Below, in pieces: positions 1 through 6,641 of a stretch of DNA of 16,611 nt; the first letter of the stretch is position 1, and every line of letters begins with the position of its first letter. The DNA comes from Thermotogae bacterium (GTDB lineage: Bacteria > Thermotogota > Thermotogae > B3-G13). The stretch is taken from the NCBI GenBank assembly GCA_015486095.1, contig WFSK01000130.1, positions 1 through 16,611 of the forward strand, given 5' to 3'. Both the position numbers and the translations under genes were made by a program. The notes under the pieces are model-generated. The model did not search any database. It was not told the origin of the DNA and saw nothing but the letters and a program-made list of their open reading frames with translations.

Positions 1-1100
1 AGATAGATGCCTATACAGTAAGTGGAAAGAAAATAGAACTTTCTGATAGGATAAAGACACTCAACGATCTCTTGAAGAAAGAAGTAAGGATACTTACAGA
101 TAAAAGGCTTGTCGAAGTTCATGAAGATCGATATACGATAGATGCCTACAGGGATTCGTTTAACTACGGTTACAAGTTGAAAGGATTGAAGATAGAGAAG
201 ATCGTGAAAACCCTTATCCTGAAGGACATTGAGGTTATGACAAATGATTTTAACATTCATACCATCCCGGGTTCAACGATCGAAGTAGATAGTTATGGAT
301 TTAAAAGATATGGTGTAAAATTCTTCGTTCATTCATGGAAGTATCGCTTTTTAGGCATTATACCTTCGACGCTTCATCTATTCGGTACATCCGATGATGT
401 TAGAGTATACCTCTTCGGTTCCGATAAGTTTGGAAGAGATGTTTTTACACGTATACTCTATGGATCGAGAGTATCTTTATCTATAGGTTTGGTGGGAGTA
501 GCCATAACGTTTTCCCTGGGTTTATTCTTAGGGGGTATATCTGGATTTTATGGTGGTATAACGGATGAAGTCTTGATGAGAACGACCGAGATAATCATGT
601 CGATCCCCGGCTTCTATCTTCTGATCACGTTGAGAGCGATCCTGCCAATGGACATTCCGTCAACAGAAATATATCTGTTGTTAGTAGTCATACTGAGCTT
701 TATAGGTTGGCCTGGCATGTCAAGGGTAATAAGGGGAATGGTGCTCTCGATAAAGAAGAGAGAATTCGTTGAAGCGGCAATAGCACTCGGATTACCAAAG
801 AGACGGATCATCTGGAGGCATGTGTTGCCGAATACAACAACGTATGTCATCGTAGCCGCGACCTTGAGTATTCCCGGATACATATTGGGTGAAGCTGGTT
901 TAAGCTTTTTAGGATTAGGGATTAGAGAACCTCAAGCGAGTTGGGGATTAATGCTTGCTCAGGCACAAGATACATATGTGATAGCTCACGCTCCCTGGTT
1001 GCTACTTCCTGGATTTTTCATAATCGTTACCGTTCTCGCTTTTAACTTATTGGGCGATGGATTAAGGGATGCCTTTGATCCACGCTCGCTCGGAATGTGA
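1..1100 (+). CDS. Opp/Dpp-type ABC transporter permease (OppC-like), 5' end missing
   Basis: Inner-membrane permease of a binding-protein-dependent importer of the oligopeptide/dipeptide/nickel class; in thermophiles such systems often carry oligosaccharides. The frame is open from base 3 at the left edge, so the start lies outside the window and the TTG at 72 is internal. Visible signs: the family motif LFGSDKFGRD (nt 411-440) just before the membrane core, several hydrophobic segments, and the EAA loop EAAIALGLPKRR with following HVLPN (about nt 771-834) that contacts the ATPase. The C-terminus GDGLRDAFDPRS is typical of OppC/DppC. Before the core there is a long hydrophilic stretch (at least 130 residues) that fits a large extracytoplasmic insertion after TM1; ordinary OppC has a shorter one. 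The RpiR regulator downstream hints at sugar uptake, which is inference. Family is certain, substrate unknown. Confidence 0.93.
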   Translation, partial: IDAYTVSGKKIELSDRIKTLNDLLKKEVRILTDKRLVEVHEDRYTIDAYRDSFNYGYKLKGLKIEKIVKTLILKDIEVMTNDFNIHTIPGSTIEVDSYGFKRYGVKFFVHSWKYRFLGIIPSTLHLFGTSDDVRVYLFGSDKFGRDVFTRILYGSRVSLSIGLVGVAITFSLGLFLGGISGFYGGITDEVLMRTTEIIMSIPGFYLLITLRAILPMDIPSTEIYLLLVVILSFIGWPGMSRVIRGMVLSIKKREFVEAAIALGLPKRRIIWRHVLPNTTTYVIVAATLSIPGYILGEAGLSFLGLGIREPQASWGLMLAQAQDTYVIAHAPWLLLPGFFIIVTVLAFNLLGDGLRDAFDPRSLGM

Positions 1101-1189
1101 TGTCTGATGCGCTCGTCTGAAAATACGTTATATTTAACTGTATCTGGTGATAAATGCGTATAGTAATGCGTGGAAGTTGGCTTCGATGT

Positions 1190-1218
1190 TTGTGATAAAT
1201 AATTTTTTATTATATTAT
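1190..1218 (+). promoter_or_regulatory. candidate sigma-A promoter of the RpiR regulator
   Basis: TTGTGA (1190-1195) and TATTAT (1213-1218) are separated by 17 nt in the 198-bp gap between the permease and the regulator. The surroundings are very AT-rich, so a chance match is possible. The predicted start of transcription, near 1225, leaves a leader of about 75 nt. Confidence 0.35.
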
Positions 1219-1225
1219 TAAATAT

Positions 1226-1238
1226 GAAAATATTTTTC
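1226..1238 (+). promoter_or_regulatory. candidate operator, perfect 5-3-5 palindrome
   Basis: GAAAA-TAT-TTTTC lies at the expected transcription start of the regulator gene. RpiR-family proteins bind short palindromes and often control themselves; the site is placed for autorepression. AT-richness lowers the weight of the match. Confidence 0.3.
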
Positions 1239-1298
1239 TGAATACCAGGGAATGATCGTTTTGGGAAAAAGAAGATTTCGATCAGCAGGTGATAAAGG

Positions 1299-2138
1299 TT
1301 GATTTTAACGAAGTTAAGAGGTCTGTATAGGTCTTTAAGTGAGACGGAGAAACGTGTTGCTGATTATCTGTTAGAACGTCCCGATGATGTTATCCATTAT
1401 ACTATCACCGAACTTGCTCATTTTGCGGATGTCAGTGAAACCACTGTGTATCGGGTTGTTAGAAAACTGGGATTCAATGGGTATCAGGAATTTAAAATAG
1501 GTCTCGCAAGAGAACTTGCAACTCCACGTCCCATTGTATCGAAGACACTAAACGTAGACGACAAGGTAGAAGATGTGTTGATCAAAGTGGTAAATGATGA
1601 TATACAAGCGATAAGGGATACCTCTGAGGTCCTTAAAGCCGAAGATGTGAAATATGTTGCTGAGAGGATGTTGCGATCGAGACGAGTGGTCTTCCTTGGT
1701 GTCGGGAGTTCTGGAAAGATCGCCGAAGAAGCAGCCGCACGCTTTGCAAGGGTCGGCATCTATACGAGTGCATATTCCGATCCTCATATGCAGGTTATAG
1801 TCGGTGCTATGCTCGATAAAGAAGATATGGCTATCGCGATTTCTCACAGTGGAACGATAAGGGATACGGTAAAGTCACTTCAGGTAGCCAAGGATTCTGG
1901 TGCATTTACTGTTTCGATAACGAGTGGTATGGGTTCACCGATAACTCAGGCTTCTGATATAGTTCTGTATAGCTCTGTGCGACGAGATCCTTACATGGAG
2001 GAATTCACGAGTTCACGTATTCCGGAGATGTTGGTTTTAGATGTACTCTTTACCGTGATAACTCTGGAAGCCTATAAAGCCCATCCAGATATGTTTCGTA
2101 AGATAGATGAGGTCCTAAAACCGAAGAGATATCTATGA
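1299..2138 (+). CDS. RpiR/MurR-family transcriptional regulator with SIS domain
   Basis: Cytoplasmic DNA-binding regulator that senses a phosphosugar. The N-terminal domain (about residues 1-77) has the RpiR helix-turn-helix: TITELAHFADVSETTVYRV followed by KLGFNGYQEFK. The SIS sugar-phosphate domain spans about 129-255, with GVGSSGK (135-140) and SHSGTIRDT (182-190). At 279 residues it has the usual length. TTG start at 1299 preceded by AGGTGAT (1288-1294). It follows an Opp-type permease and ends 11 bp from a convergent gene. The likely role is control of a carbohydrate uptake/catabolism operon including the transporter upstream; that link rests only on proximity. RpiR members may be repressors or activators, and the effector cannot be read from sequence. 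Confidence 0.93.
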   Translation: MILTKLRGLYRSLSETEKRVADYLLERPDDVIHYTITELAHFADVSETTVYRVVRKLGFNGYQEFKIGLARELATPRPIVSKTLNVDDKVEDVLIKVVNDDIQAIRDTSEVLKAEDVKYVAERMLRSRRVVFLGVGSSGKIAEEAAARFARVGIYTSAYSDPHMQVIVGAMLDKEDMAIAISHSGTIRDTVKSLQVAKDSGAFTVSITSGMGSPITQASDIVLYSSVRRDPYMEEFTSSRIPEMLVLDVLFTVITLEAYKAHPDMFRKIDEVLKPKRYL

Positions 2139-2149
2139 TTCGGATAGTC

Positions 2150-3166
2150 TTAATTTCTCTTGAGGATCGTAGATATGAAATCTATCCAAAGCAATTTTAT
2201 GAATAAAACCATAGGGACTGAGATCAGCACTCCTATTATCCCGAAGATCTTGCCCATGATCAATATCGTTACGAGTACTGCTACTGCATTGATCCTAACG
2301 GCTATACCCAGTATCTTTAACTCCCAGATGAAGGCAAATGTATTTATAAGGACCACGAGTAAAACAACTTTGAACACTCCTCCTATCCCTATGGATAATC
2401 CAACTAATAACATCGGTATAGCGGCAAGTATTACGCCTATGACTGGGATTAAATTCGTTACCCCAGCCCATACTCCTAATAGAAAAGCATAATCTATTCC
2501 TGTTAGATAAAGTCCTATACCACTCAGTGTTCCAACGGTCATCGCCACCACGACCTGAGCACCAACATATCTTCTTACCTGGGCATAGAGCTTCCCCAAA
2601 AATGGTTTCATCTTCTCGTGTGTGGAGTGAGGAAATAAATATATTACCTTTGACCTAAAAGAAGGAAGATGATACATACCGTATATGGATATCAATGTTA
2701 TGTAAAAAGCCATAGATAAAAGATTGGGTATCTTCACCGTAACATAAGTTATTGCCTTGGAAATGAGCTCGAAGAATTTTGGAGTTATATAATTCAATAT
2801 CGATTCCATAGTCTGTATATCTTGTGGTCTTTTAAAATACCTTTCCCATTGTTTCTTTTCAAAGAAGTCGATCATAAAATTGTAAAAGTTAGAAAATTGC
2901 TTCGTCACCGTCGGTATCAAAAAAGACAATAGGAGTATCAACCCAACTGTAACTATGGTGAACGCCAGTACTATACTTACGATACGATTCAGCCTTTTCT
3001 GAAAAAAGACAACTATCGGATCAAGCAAAAGGATTACGCCAAATGCTAATATGATTGTACTGAAGGCGTCGTTGTAAAGCAAGCCCAGGAGAAGAAAGAT
3101 AAAGGCATATACAAGTATAAAGAACAACGATAAATTATTAGGGTCTTTCTTTATATTGAACAGCAT
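2150..3166 (-). CDS. AI-2E family (PerM/YdiK-type) membrane transporter
   Basis: Polytopic membrane protein of 338 residues, the normal size for the AI-2E/UPF0118 family. The signs are a pair of N-terminal hydrophobic helices, PIVVFFQKRLNR after them, a hydrophilic middle, and a C-terminal set of hydrophobic segments with LGVWAGVTNLIPVIGVILAA and the ending ISVPMVLFIK. Family members export diverse things: autoinducer-2 (TqsA) in E. coli, and Na+(Li+)/H+ exchange in some others. The substrate here is unknown. ATG start at 3166 with AAGGGG upstream. It is last in the yajC-secD-secF-osmC run, 62 bp after osmC, so it may be cotranscribed or have its own weak promoter. Its 3' end faces the RpiR gene with only 11 bp between stops. 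Confidence 0.9.
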   Translation of the reverse strand: MLFNIKKDPNNLSLFFILVYAFIFLLLGLLYNDAFSTIILAFGVILLLDPIVVFFQKRLNRIVSIVLAFTIVTVGLILLLSFLIPTVTKQFSNFYNFMIDFFEKKQWERYFKRPQDIQTMESILNYITPKFFELISKAITYVTVKIPNLLSMAFYITLISIYGMYHLPSFRSKVIYLFPHSTHEKMKPFLGKLYAQVRRYVGAQVVVAMTVGTLSGIGLYLTGIDYAFLLGVWAGVTNLIPVIGVILAAIPMLLVGLSIGIGGVFKVVLLVVLINTFAFIWELKILGIAVRINAVAVLVTILIMGKIFGIIGVLISVPMVLFIKLLWIDFISTILKRN

Positions 3167-3228
3167 TATACCCCTTTTGTCATAAAAGCATTTTGAAAAG
3201 TTCTTAAAATGACTCTTATCAAGTTTTG

Positions 3229-3687
3229 CTACCTATTCTTCTCCGTGGCAAATTCCAATTCTTCTTCTCTCCCATGGATCTTATACTCGTAAGTGATCTT
3301 GGTCCCAGCTCTTCTTAACGTTGTGGAAACTATACAGTATTTGTTCTGTGAGAGTTCTATCGCTTTCCTGAACTTATCTTCATCTATATCATTTCCCTTT
3401 ATGTTATATTCTAAATGAACCTTTTCTATCATCTTCGGATATTGGGGAGTGAGCTCATACCAGGCTTTCATCCAGTATTCATCGAATCTTACACCCATCT
3501 TCCTGAGGATAGATATAACGTCCATCGCAGTACAGCTCATCATCCCTCCGATCACGCTTTCAACAGGACGAATGGCTGTATCATTACCTCCCACCCTTGG
3601 TTCAGTATCGTAATGGCATTCATGCCCACTGTCACTTATGTATAGAAAATGCATATTTCCAGCCCAGCGTAGATTACCCTCGTTCAT
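3229..3687 (-). CDS. OsmC/Ohr-like family protein
   Basis: Small cytoplasmic protein of the OsmC/Ohr fold, whose characterised members reduce organic hydroperoxides with a pair of cysteines. From ATG 3687 it has 152 residues. The conserved cysteines are in GGMMSCTAMDV (Cys52) and in NKYCIVSTTLRR (Cys118), the second being the common OsmC C-terminal signature; the spacing fits the family. It looks closer to the YhfA/OsmC-like branch than to Ohr proper, so peroxidase activity is not assured. Start choice: an upstream ATG at 3696 overlaps the secF stop but sits directly against its GGAG (no spacing), whereas ATG 3687 lies 9 nt from it, so I prefer 3687. It follows secF in the same strand and is probably cotranscribed and translationally coupled. 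Confidence 0.88.
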   Translation of the reverse strand: MNEGNLRWAGNMHFLYISDSGHECHYDTEPRVGGNDTAIRPVESVIGGMMSCTAMDVISILRKMGVRFDEYWMKAWYELTPQYPKMIEKVHLEYNIKGNDIDEDKFRKAIELSQNKYCIVSTTLRRAGTKITYEYKIHGREEELEFATEKNR

Positions 3688-3692
3688 TTTAC

Positions 3693-4712
3693 TCATCTCC
3701 TTACATGTCTAACTCTGGCTCTCTCCAACCATCCCAGTAGTATAGGACTGGCTATGTATATAGAAGAATATGTACCGACTACGACACCTATTGTAAGAGC
3801 GAGTGCAAATGGTTTCAATACCGATCCAGCGAATAACAATAAAACGAATACTGTTAAGAATGTGGTAAAGGATGTGTTTATCGTCCTCGAGAGCACCTGA
3901 TTTATACTGAGATTTATTATTTCTCCATATGGTTTACCCCTCATCCGATGCATATTCTCTCTGATCCTCACGAAGACGACGATCGTATCATTCAACGAAT
4001 AACCCATTAAGGTTAATATCGCCGCTATTATGGGACTGTTGACTTCTATGTAAAATATAGAGAATATACCGAGTGTTATGAGAGCATCATGTATTAAAGC
4101 GAGAATAGCACCGACACCGAATATGAACTCGAATCTAACGGTTATGTATATCAGGAGTAAGATAGTACCGATGAGTGCAGCCCAAAAGGCAGATTTTTTG
4201 AGTTCGGCAGCAGCAAAACCTCCCACTATGTTGAATCCTTCGATGGTTGGATTAAGCTTTGGCGATATCTTGGATTTAAAGACGTTTATGATGTTTTTTT
4301 CAAATATATTCTTCTGATCCACATTGGATAAAACATCTCTAACTATTATAGAAAATCTCTGCACGTTGGACTTACCTCCTGCAAGAGGTTTTAATTCTGT
4401 TATTTTGGCATGTTTGTACTCCGATTTTATAGATGTTATAGCATTCCTGATTTCCGCGATACTCACAACCTTATTTGGAAGTCGATCTGTTTGAACTATT
4501 ACCTCAGTACCACCTTTAAAGTCTATACCTAAGTTGAATCCTCTCACGAAGAAAAAGATTATAGATATGGCTATTAAGGTGAGAGAAAGGCTTATGAAGA
4601 ACTTACGGTGTCCTACGAAATCTATAAAAGGCCTTCCGTTAATAGTTCTTCTTTCAGTTTTTTCGATCTTTTTATTATTTTCTTTCTTTTTGTCCCTATC
4701 ATCTTTTTTCAT
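3693..4712 (-). CDS. secF: protein translocase subunit SecF
   Basis: Partner of SecD; the SecDF complex uses the proton or ion gradient to pull secreted proteins out of SecYEG. From ATG 4712 it has 339 residues. It has a lysine-rich cytoplasmic N-terminus (1-37), TM1 about 38-56, then the signature LGIDFKGGTEV (61-71), a periplasmic domain to about 170, and five further TM segments. The key TM motif GYSLNDT (237-243) keeps Asp242, which corresponds to the ion-relay Asp of SecF. The next motif reads VVFVRIREN: Val248 stands where most SecF have Asp (VVFDRIREN). The longest frame would begin at GTG 4733, but that codon precedes a strong SD (GGAGGGG) that lies 5 nt before ATG 4712, so 4712 is the start. 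It begins 13 nt after the secD stop. Confidence 0.96.
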   Translation of the reverse strand: MKKDDRDKKKENNKKIEKTERRTINGRPFIDFVGHRKFFISLSLTLIAISIIFFFVRGFNLGIDFKGGTEVIVQTDRLPNKVVSIAEIRNAITSIKSEYKHAKITELKPLAGGKSNVQRFSIIVRDVLSNVDQKNIFEKNIINVFKSKISPKLNPTIEGFNIVGGFAAAELKKSAFWAALIGTILLLIYITVRFEFIFGVGAILALIHDALITLGIFSIFYIEVNSPIIAAILTLMGYSLNDTIVVFVRIRENMHRMRGKPYGEIINLSINQVLSRTINTSFTTFLTVFVLLLFAGSVLKPFALALTIGVVVGTYSSIYIASPILLGWLERARVRHVRR

Positions 4713-4717
4713 AATTT

Positions 4718-4724
4718 CCCCTCC
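4718..4724 (-). promoter_or_regulatory. ribosome binding site that fixes the secF start
   Basis: GGAGGGG on the minus strand, 5 nt before ATG 4712. It falls inside the alternative longer secF frame (GTG 4733) and so argues against that start. Confidence 0.75.
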
Positions 4725-4725
4725 G

Positions 4726-6102
4726 TTATGCACCTTTTTCTTCTGCCGTTACATACTTGTTTTTCATGAACGGTGAGAGAGCTTCGAGCATAGATCTACT
4801 GACTACCAAAGAAGTAAACATAGAACCTATCACACCTATGGTCAAAGTTATGGCGAATCCCTTTATAGGACCTGTACCAAAGTAGTATAGAACGAATGCG
4901 GCTAATATAGTAGTTAGATTGGCATCGACTATGGTCGTTGTTGCCTTACTAAAACCTGCCCTTATGGATGCCCTTACAGTCTTACCTGCTCTCATCTCTT
5001 CTTTTATACGTTCAAATATTATTATATTTCCATCTACAGTGGTTCCTATGGTTAGAATTATTCCAGCTATACCTGGCAGGGTTAGTATAGACCTGAAGAA
5101 TGCGAGTGCACCGAATAACAGAATAGCGTTGTAGAGAAGGGCAATATCTGCGACTACCCCCATACTTCTGTAGAACAACACCATGTAGATGAGGACGAGA
5201 ACTAATCCGGCTATACCTGCTTTCAAGCTCCTGCTTATTATATCTTTACCGAGGGTAGGCCCCATAGTCCTTTCCTCAACTTTTATCAGATTCACAGGTA
5301 GATTACCGCTCTTTATCAGTGTGGCGAGTTCTTTGGCATCGGCGTAGGAGAATTTTCCCGTTATTTCTGCACTGCCAGTCAATATGGGTTCTTGAACCAC
5401 AGGAGCAACTATTACTTCCTGATCGAGCATGATAGGAAGTTGCTTGTTCACAAAATCTCTCGTTATATCGGCGAATATCTTTCTTCCCACCGAATCGAAT
5501 TTTATATCTACTTTATAACCGCCACGCTGTGTATCTACAGAAGGTCTCGCATCTATCACGTGTTCTCCGCCTAATCTTACACTTCTCGACCCTATATGTA
5601 TATCTTCTCGGATTAGATACCAGGTGTTTTCCTGATTTCGGACCTTAAGCCATTTAGCACCTTCATACTTAAAACCATATTTTGGCTTTGGTTTCTCTGG
5701 AGATACCGTTCGATCCAGTATTTCTCCAAAATATAACCTTGCCTTTTTCCCTATCAGTCTTTCTGCTGCAGAGGGATCTGTTATCCCCGGGATCTCTACT
5801 CTTATCCTCGTTTTTTCACCAGATCCCACTTTACCCACTATCGCTTCTGTATAGCCTGCTGTATCCAATCTTCGGCGAATAACTGTACGTACATCTTCGG
5901 CCAGCGTGTTCACATCTTGACCAACAACCGATGATAAGTCTAACCGATAATCTAATCTCGTACCGCCTTTGATATCAAGTCCTAACTTGATATTCTTGAA
6001 GATGGAGTTTCCCACACTTCCTTTCTCTGGATAGAGGAGGAAGATAAACGACAAGGCTATAATTGCTACAACAATCAATACCCTAATTTGTTCTGACCTC
6101 AT
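4726..6102 (-). CDS. secD: protein translocase subunit SecD
   Basis: Membrane subunit that works with SecF and YajC in late steps of Sec export. It has 458 residues, shorter than E. coli SecD (about 615) and like Gram-positive/Thermotoga-type SecD with a reduced P1 domain. TM1 is about 5-23, followed by the signature LGLDIKGGTRLDYRLDL (40-56), the P1 base and head to about 290, then five TM segments. The TM4 motif TIGTTVDGNIIIFERIKEE (351-369) has Asp357, the ion-conducting residue of the family. ATG 6102 has GGGTGAT upstream (6108-6114, minus strand). It lies 63 bp after yajC and 13 bp before secF. A hairpin partly covers the SD (separate entry). Confidence 0.97.
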   Translation of the reverse strand: MRSEQIRVLIVVAIIALSFIFLLYPEKGSVGNSIFKNIKLGLDIKGGTRLDYRLDLSSVVGQDVNTLAEDVRTVIRRRLDTAGYTEAIVGKVGSGEKTRIRVEIPGITDPSAAERLIGKKARLYFGEILDRTVSPEKPKPKYGFKYEGAKWLKVRNQENTWYLIREDIHIGSRSVRLGGEHVIDARPSVDTQRGGYKVDIKFDSVGRKIFADITRDFVNKQLPIMLDQEVIVAPVVQEPILTGSAEITGKFSYADAKELATLIKSGNLPVNLIKVEERTMGPTLGKDIISRSLKAGIAGLVLVLIYMVLFYRSMGVVADIALLYNAILLFGALAFFRSILTLPGIAGIILTIGTTVDGNIIIFERIKEEMRAGKTVRASIRAGFSKATTTIVDANLTTILAAFVLYYFGTGPIKGFAITLTIGVIGSMFTSLVVSRSMLEALSPFMKNKYVTAEEKGA

Positions 6103-6107
6103 ATCTA

Positions 6108-6132
6108 ATCACCCAGCCATCATACGGCTGAG
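6108..6132 (-). promoter_or_regulatory. hairpin overlapping the secD ribosome binding site
   Basis: In the yajC-secD gap the transcript reads CTCAGCC (6132-6126), a 7-nt loop, then GGCTGGG (6118-6112): seven pairs including one G-U. The last three G of the stem are the first three bases of the secD SD GGGTGAT (6114-6108). Folding would partly hide the SD. The geometry is visible; any control function is inference. Confidence 0.35.
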
Positions 6133-6165
6133 TACCCATCACTCCCTTCTTCTATAGATATTTAT

Positions 6166-6537
6166 TTATTTTTTCTCTTTTGACGAGGAAGAAATAATAG
6201 AACTTATCGCTTTTTTACTGATCTCCACTTCGACATTTTGGGCTATGTTTATCCTTACCGTGTTGTCTTTGATCTGTGTTACTTTACCATAGATCCCACC
6301 AAGAGTAACGATCTTATCACCCTTTTTTAATCTCTTCAGCATTTCTCCAAACCTTTTGTCTCTTCTCTTTTGTGGTAGGATCAGGAAAAAATAGAAGATC
6401 ACTCCTATCAAAAGAACGTAGATCAAAAGCATGCTGAAACTACTACCACCTGCAGAAGTTTTCCCACCAGATGTTGGAGCTCCCGGTGACGGTTCTGCAC
6501 CTAAGATGAAATCCGCTAACATCAATATTTTCCCCAT
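6166..6537 (-). CDS. yajC: Sec translocon accessory protein YajC
   Basis: Single-pass membrane protein associated with SecDF-YidC. From ATG 6537 it has 123 residues. It has a short N-terminus rich in Gly/Ser/Pro (10-33), one strong TM helix about 34-54 ending in LPQKRRDKR, and then the YajC soluble domain with LKKGDKIVTLGGIYGKV (70-86), the family hallmark. The tail is serine- and lysine-rich. The longest frame would start at ATG 6603, but that ATG lies within the promoter (-35/-10 at 6605-6610 and 6584-6589), upstream of the predicted transcription start near 6577, so it cannot be used from that promoter. AGGAGG lies before ATG 6537, with rather long spacing (15 nt); TTG and ATG four and five codons further on are alternatives. 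First gene of the sec operon. Confidence 0.92.
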   Translation of the reverse strand: MGKILMLADFILGAEPSPGAPTSGGKTSAGGSSFSMLLIYVLLIGVIFYFFLILPQKRRDKRFGEMLKRLKKGDKIVTLGGIYGKVTQIKDNTVRINIAQNVEVEISKKAISSIISSSSKEKK

Positions 6538-6583
6538 TTGCTGTGAAATACACCTCCTATATTTGTCAATAAACTCACAACGT

Positions 6584-6610
6584 ATTATATCATAATAGTT
6601 CATTTGTCAA
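6584..6610 (-). promoter_or_regulatory. promoter of the yajC-secD-secF operon
   Basis: On the minus strand TTGACA (6610-6605) and a perfect TATAAT (6589-6584) are separated by 15 nt; using TTTTGA two bases earlier gives 17. Transcription would begin near 6577 and give a leader of about 40 nt before the chosen yajC start. Confidence 0.6.
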
Positions 6611-6641
6611 AATATAGCGAATCGCATGGGCTCTATGTCAA
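6611..6641 (-). promoter_or_regulatory. possible second promoter with its -35 box inside the palindrome
   Basis: On the minus strand TTGACA (6641-6636) lies within the left end of the palindrome and points outward; TATATT (6616-6611) follows 19 nt later, just outside it. This would be a hybrid promoter reading into yajC, ahead of the better one at 6584-6610. Spacing is long, so it is tentative. Confidence 0.3.

Noticed and set aside
3189..3211. Hairpin CATTTT/AAAATG between osmC and the AI-2E gene as a terminator
   Set aside because: Six AT-rich pairs with an 11-nt loop and no real T tract on either strand; too weak.
4713..4733. Longer SecF starting at GTG 4733
   Set aside because: The extra codons contain the strong SD that serves ATG 4712.
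6083..6142. Small frame between yajC and secD as a separate gene (arrest peptide)
   Set aside because: GAAGGGA touches the GTG with no spacing and the peptide has no recognisable arrest motif; kept only as part of a regulatory finding.
6538..6603. Longer YajC starting at ATG 6603
   Set aside because: The start would lie in the -35 region of the operon promoter, upstream of the predicted transcript start, and has no SD.
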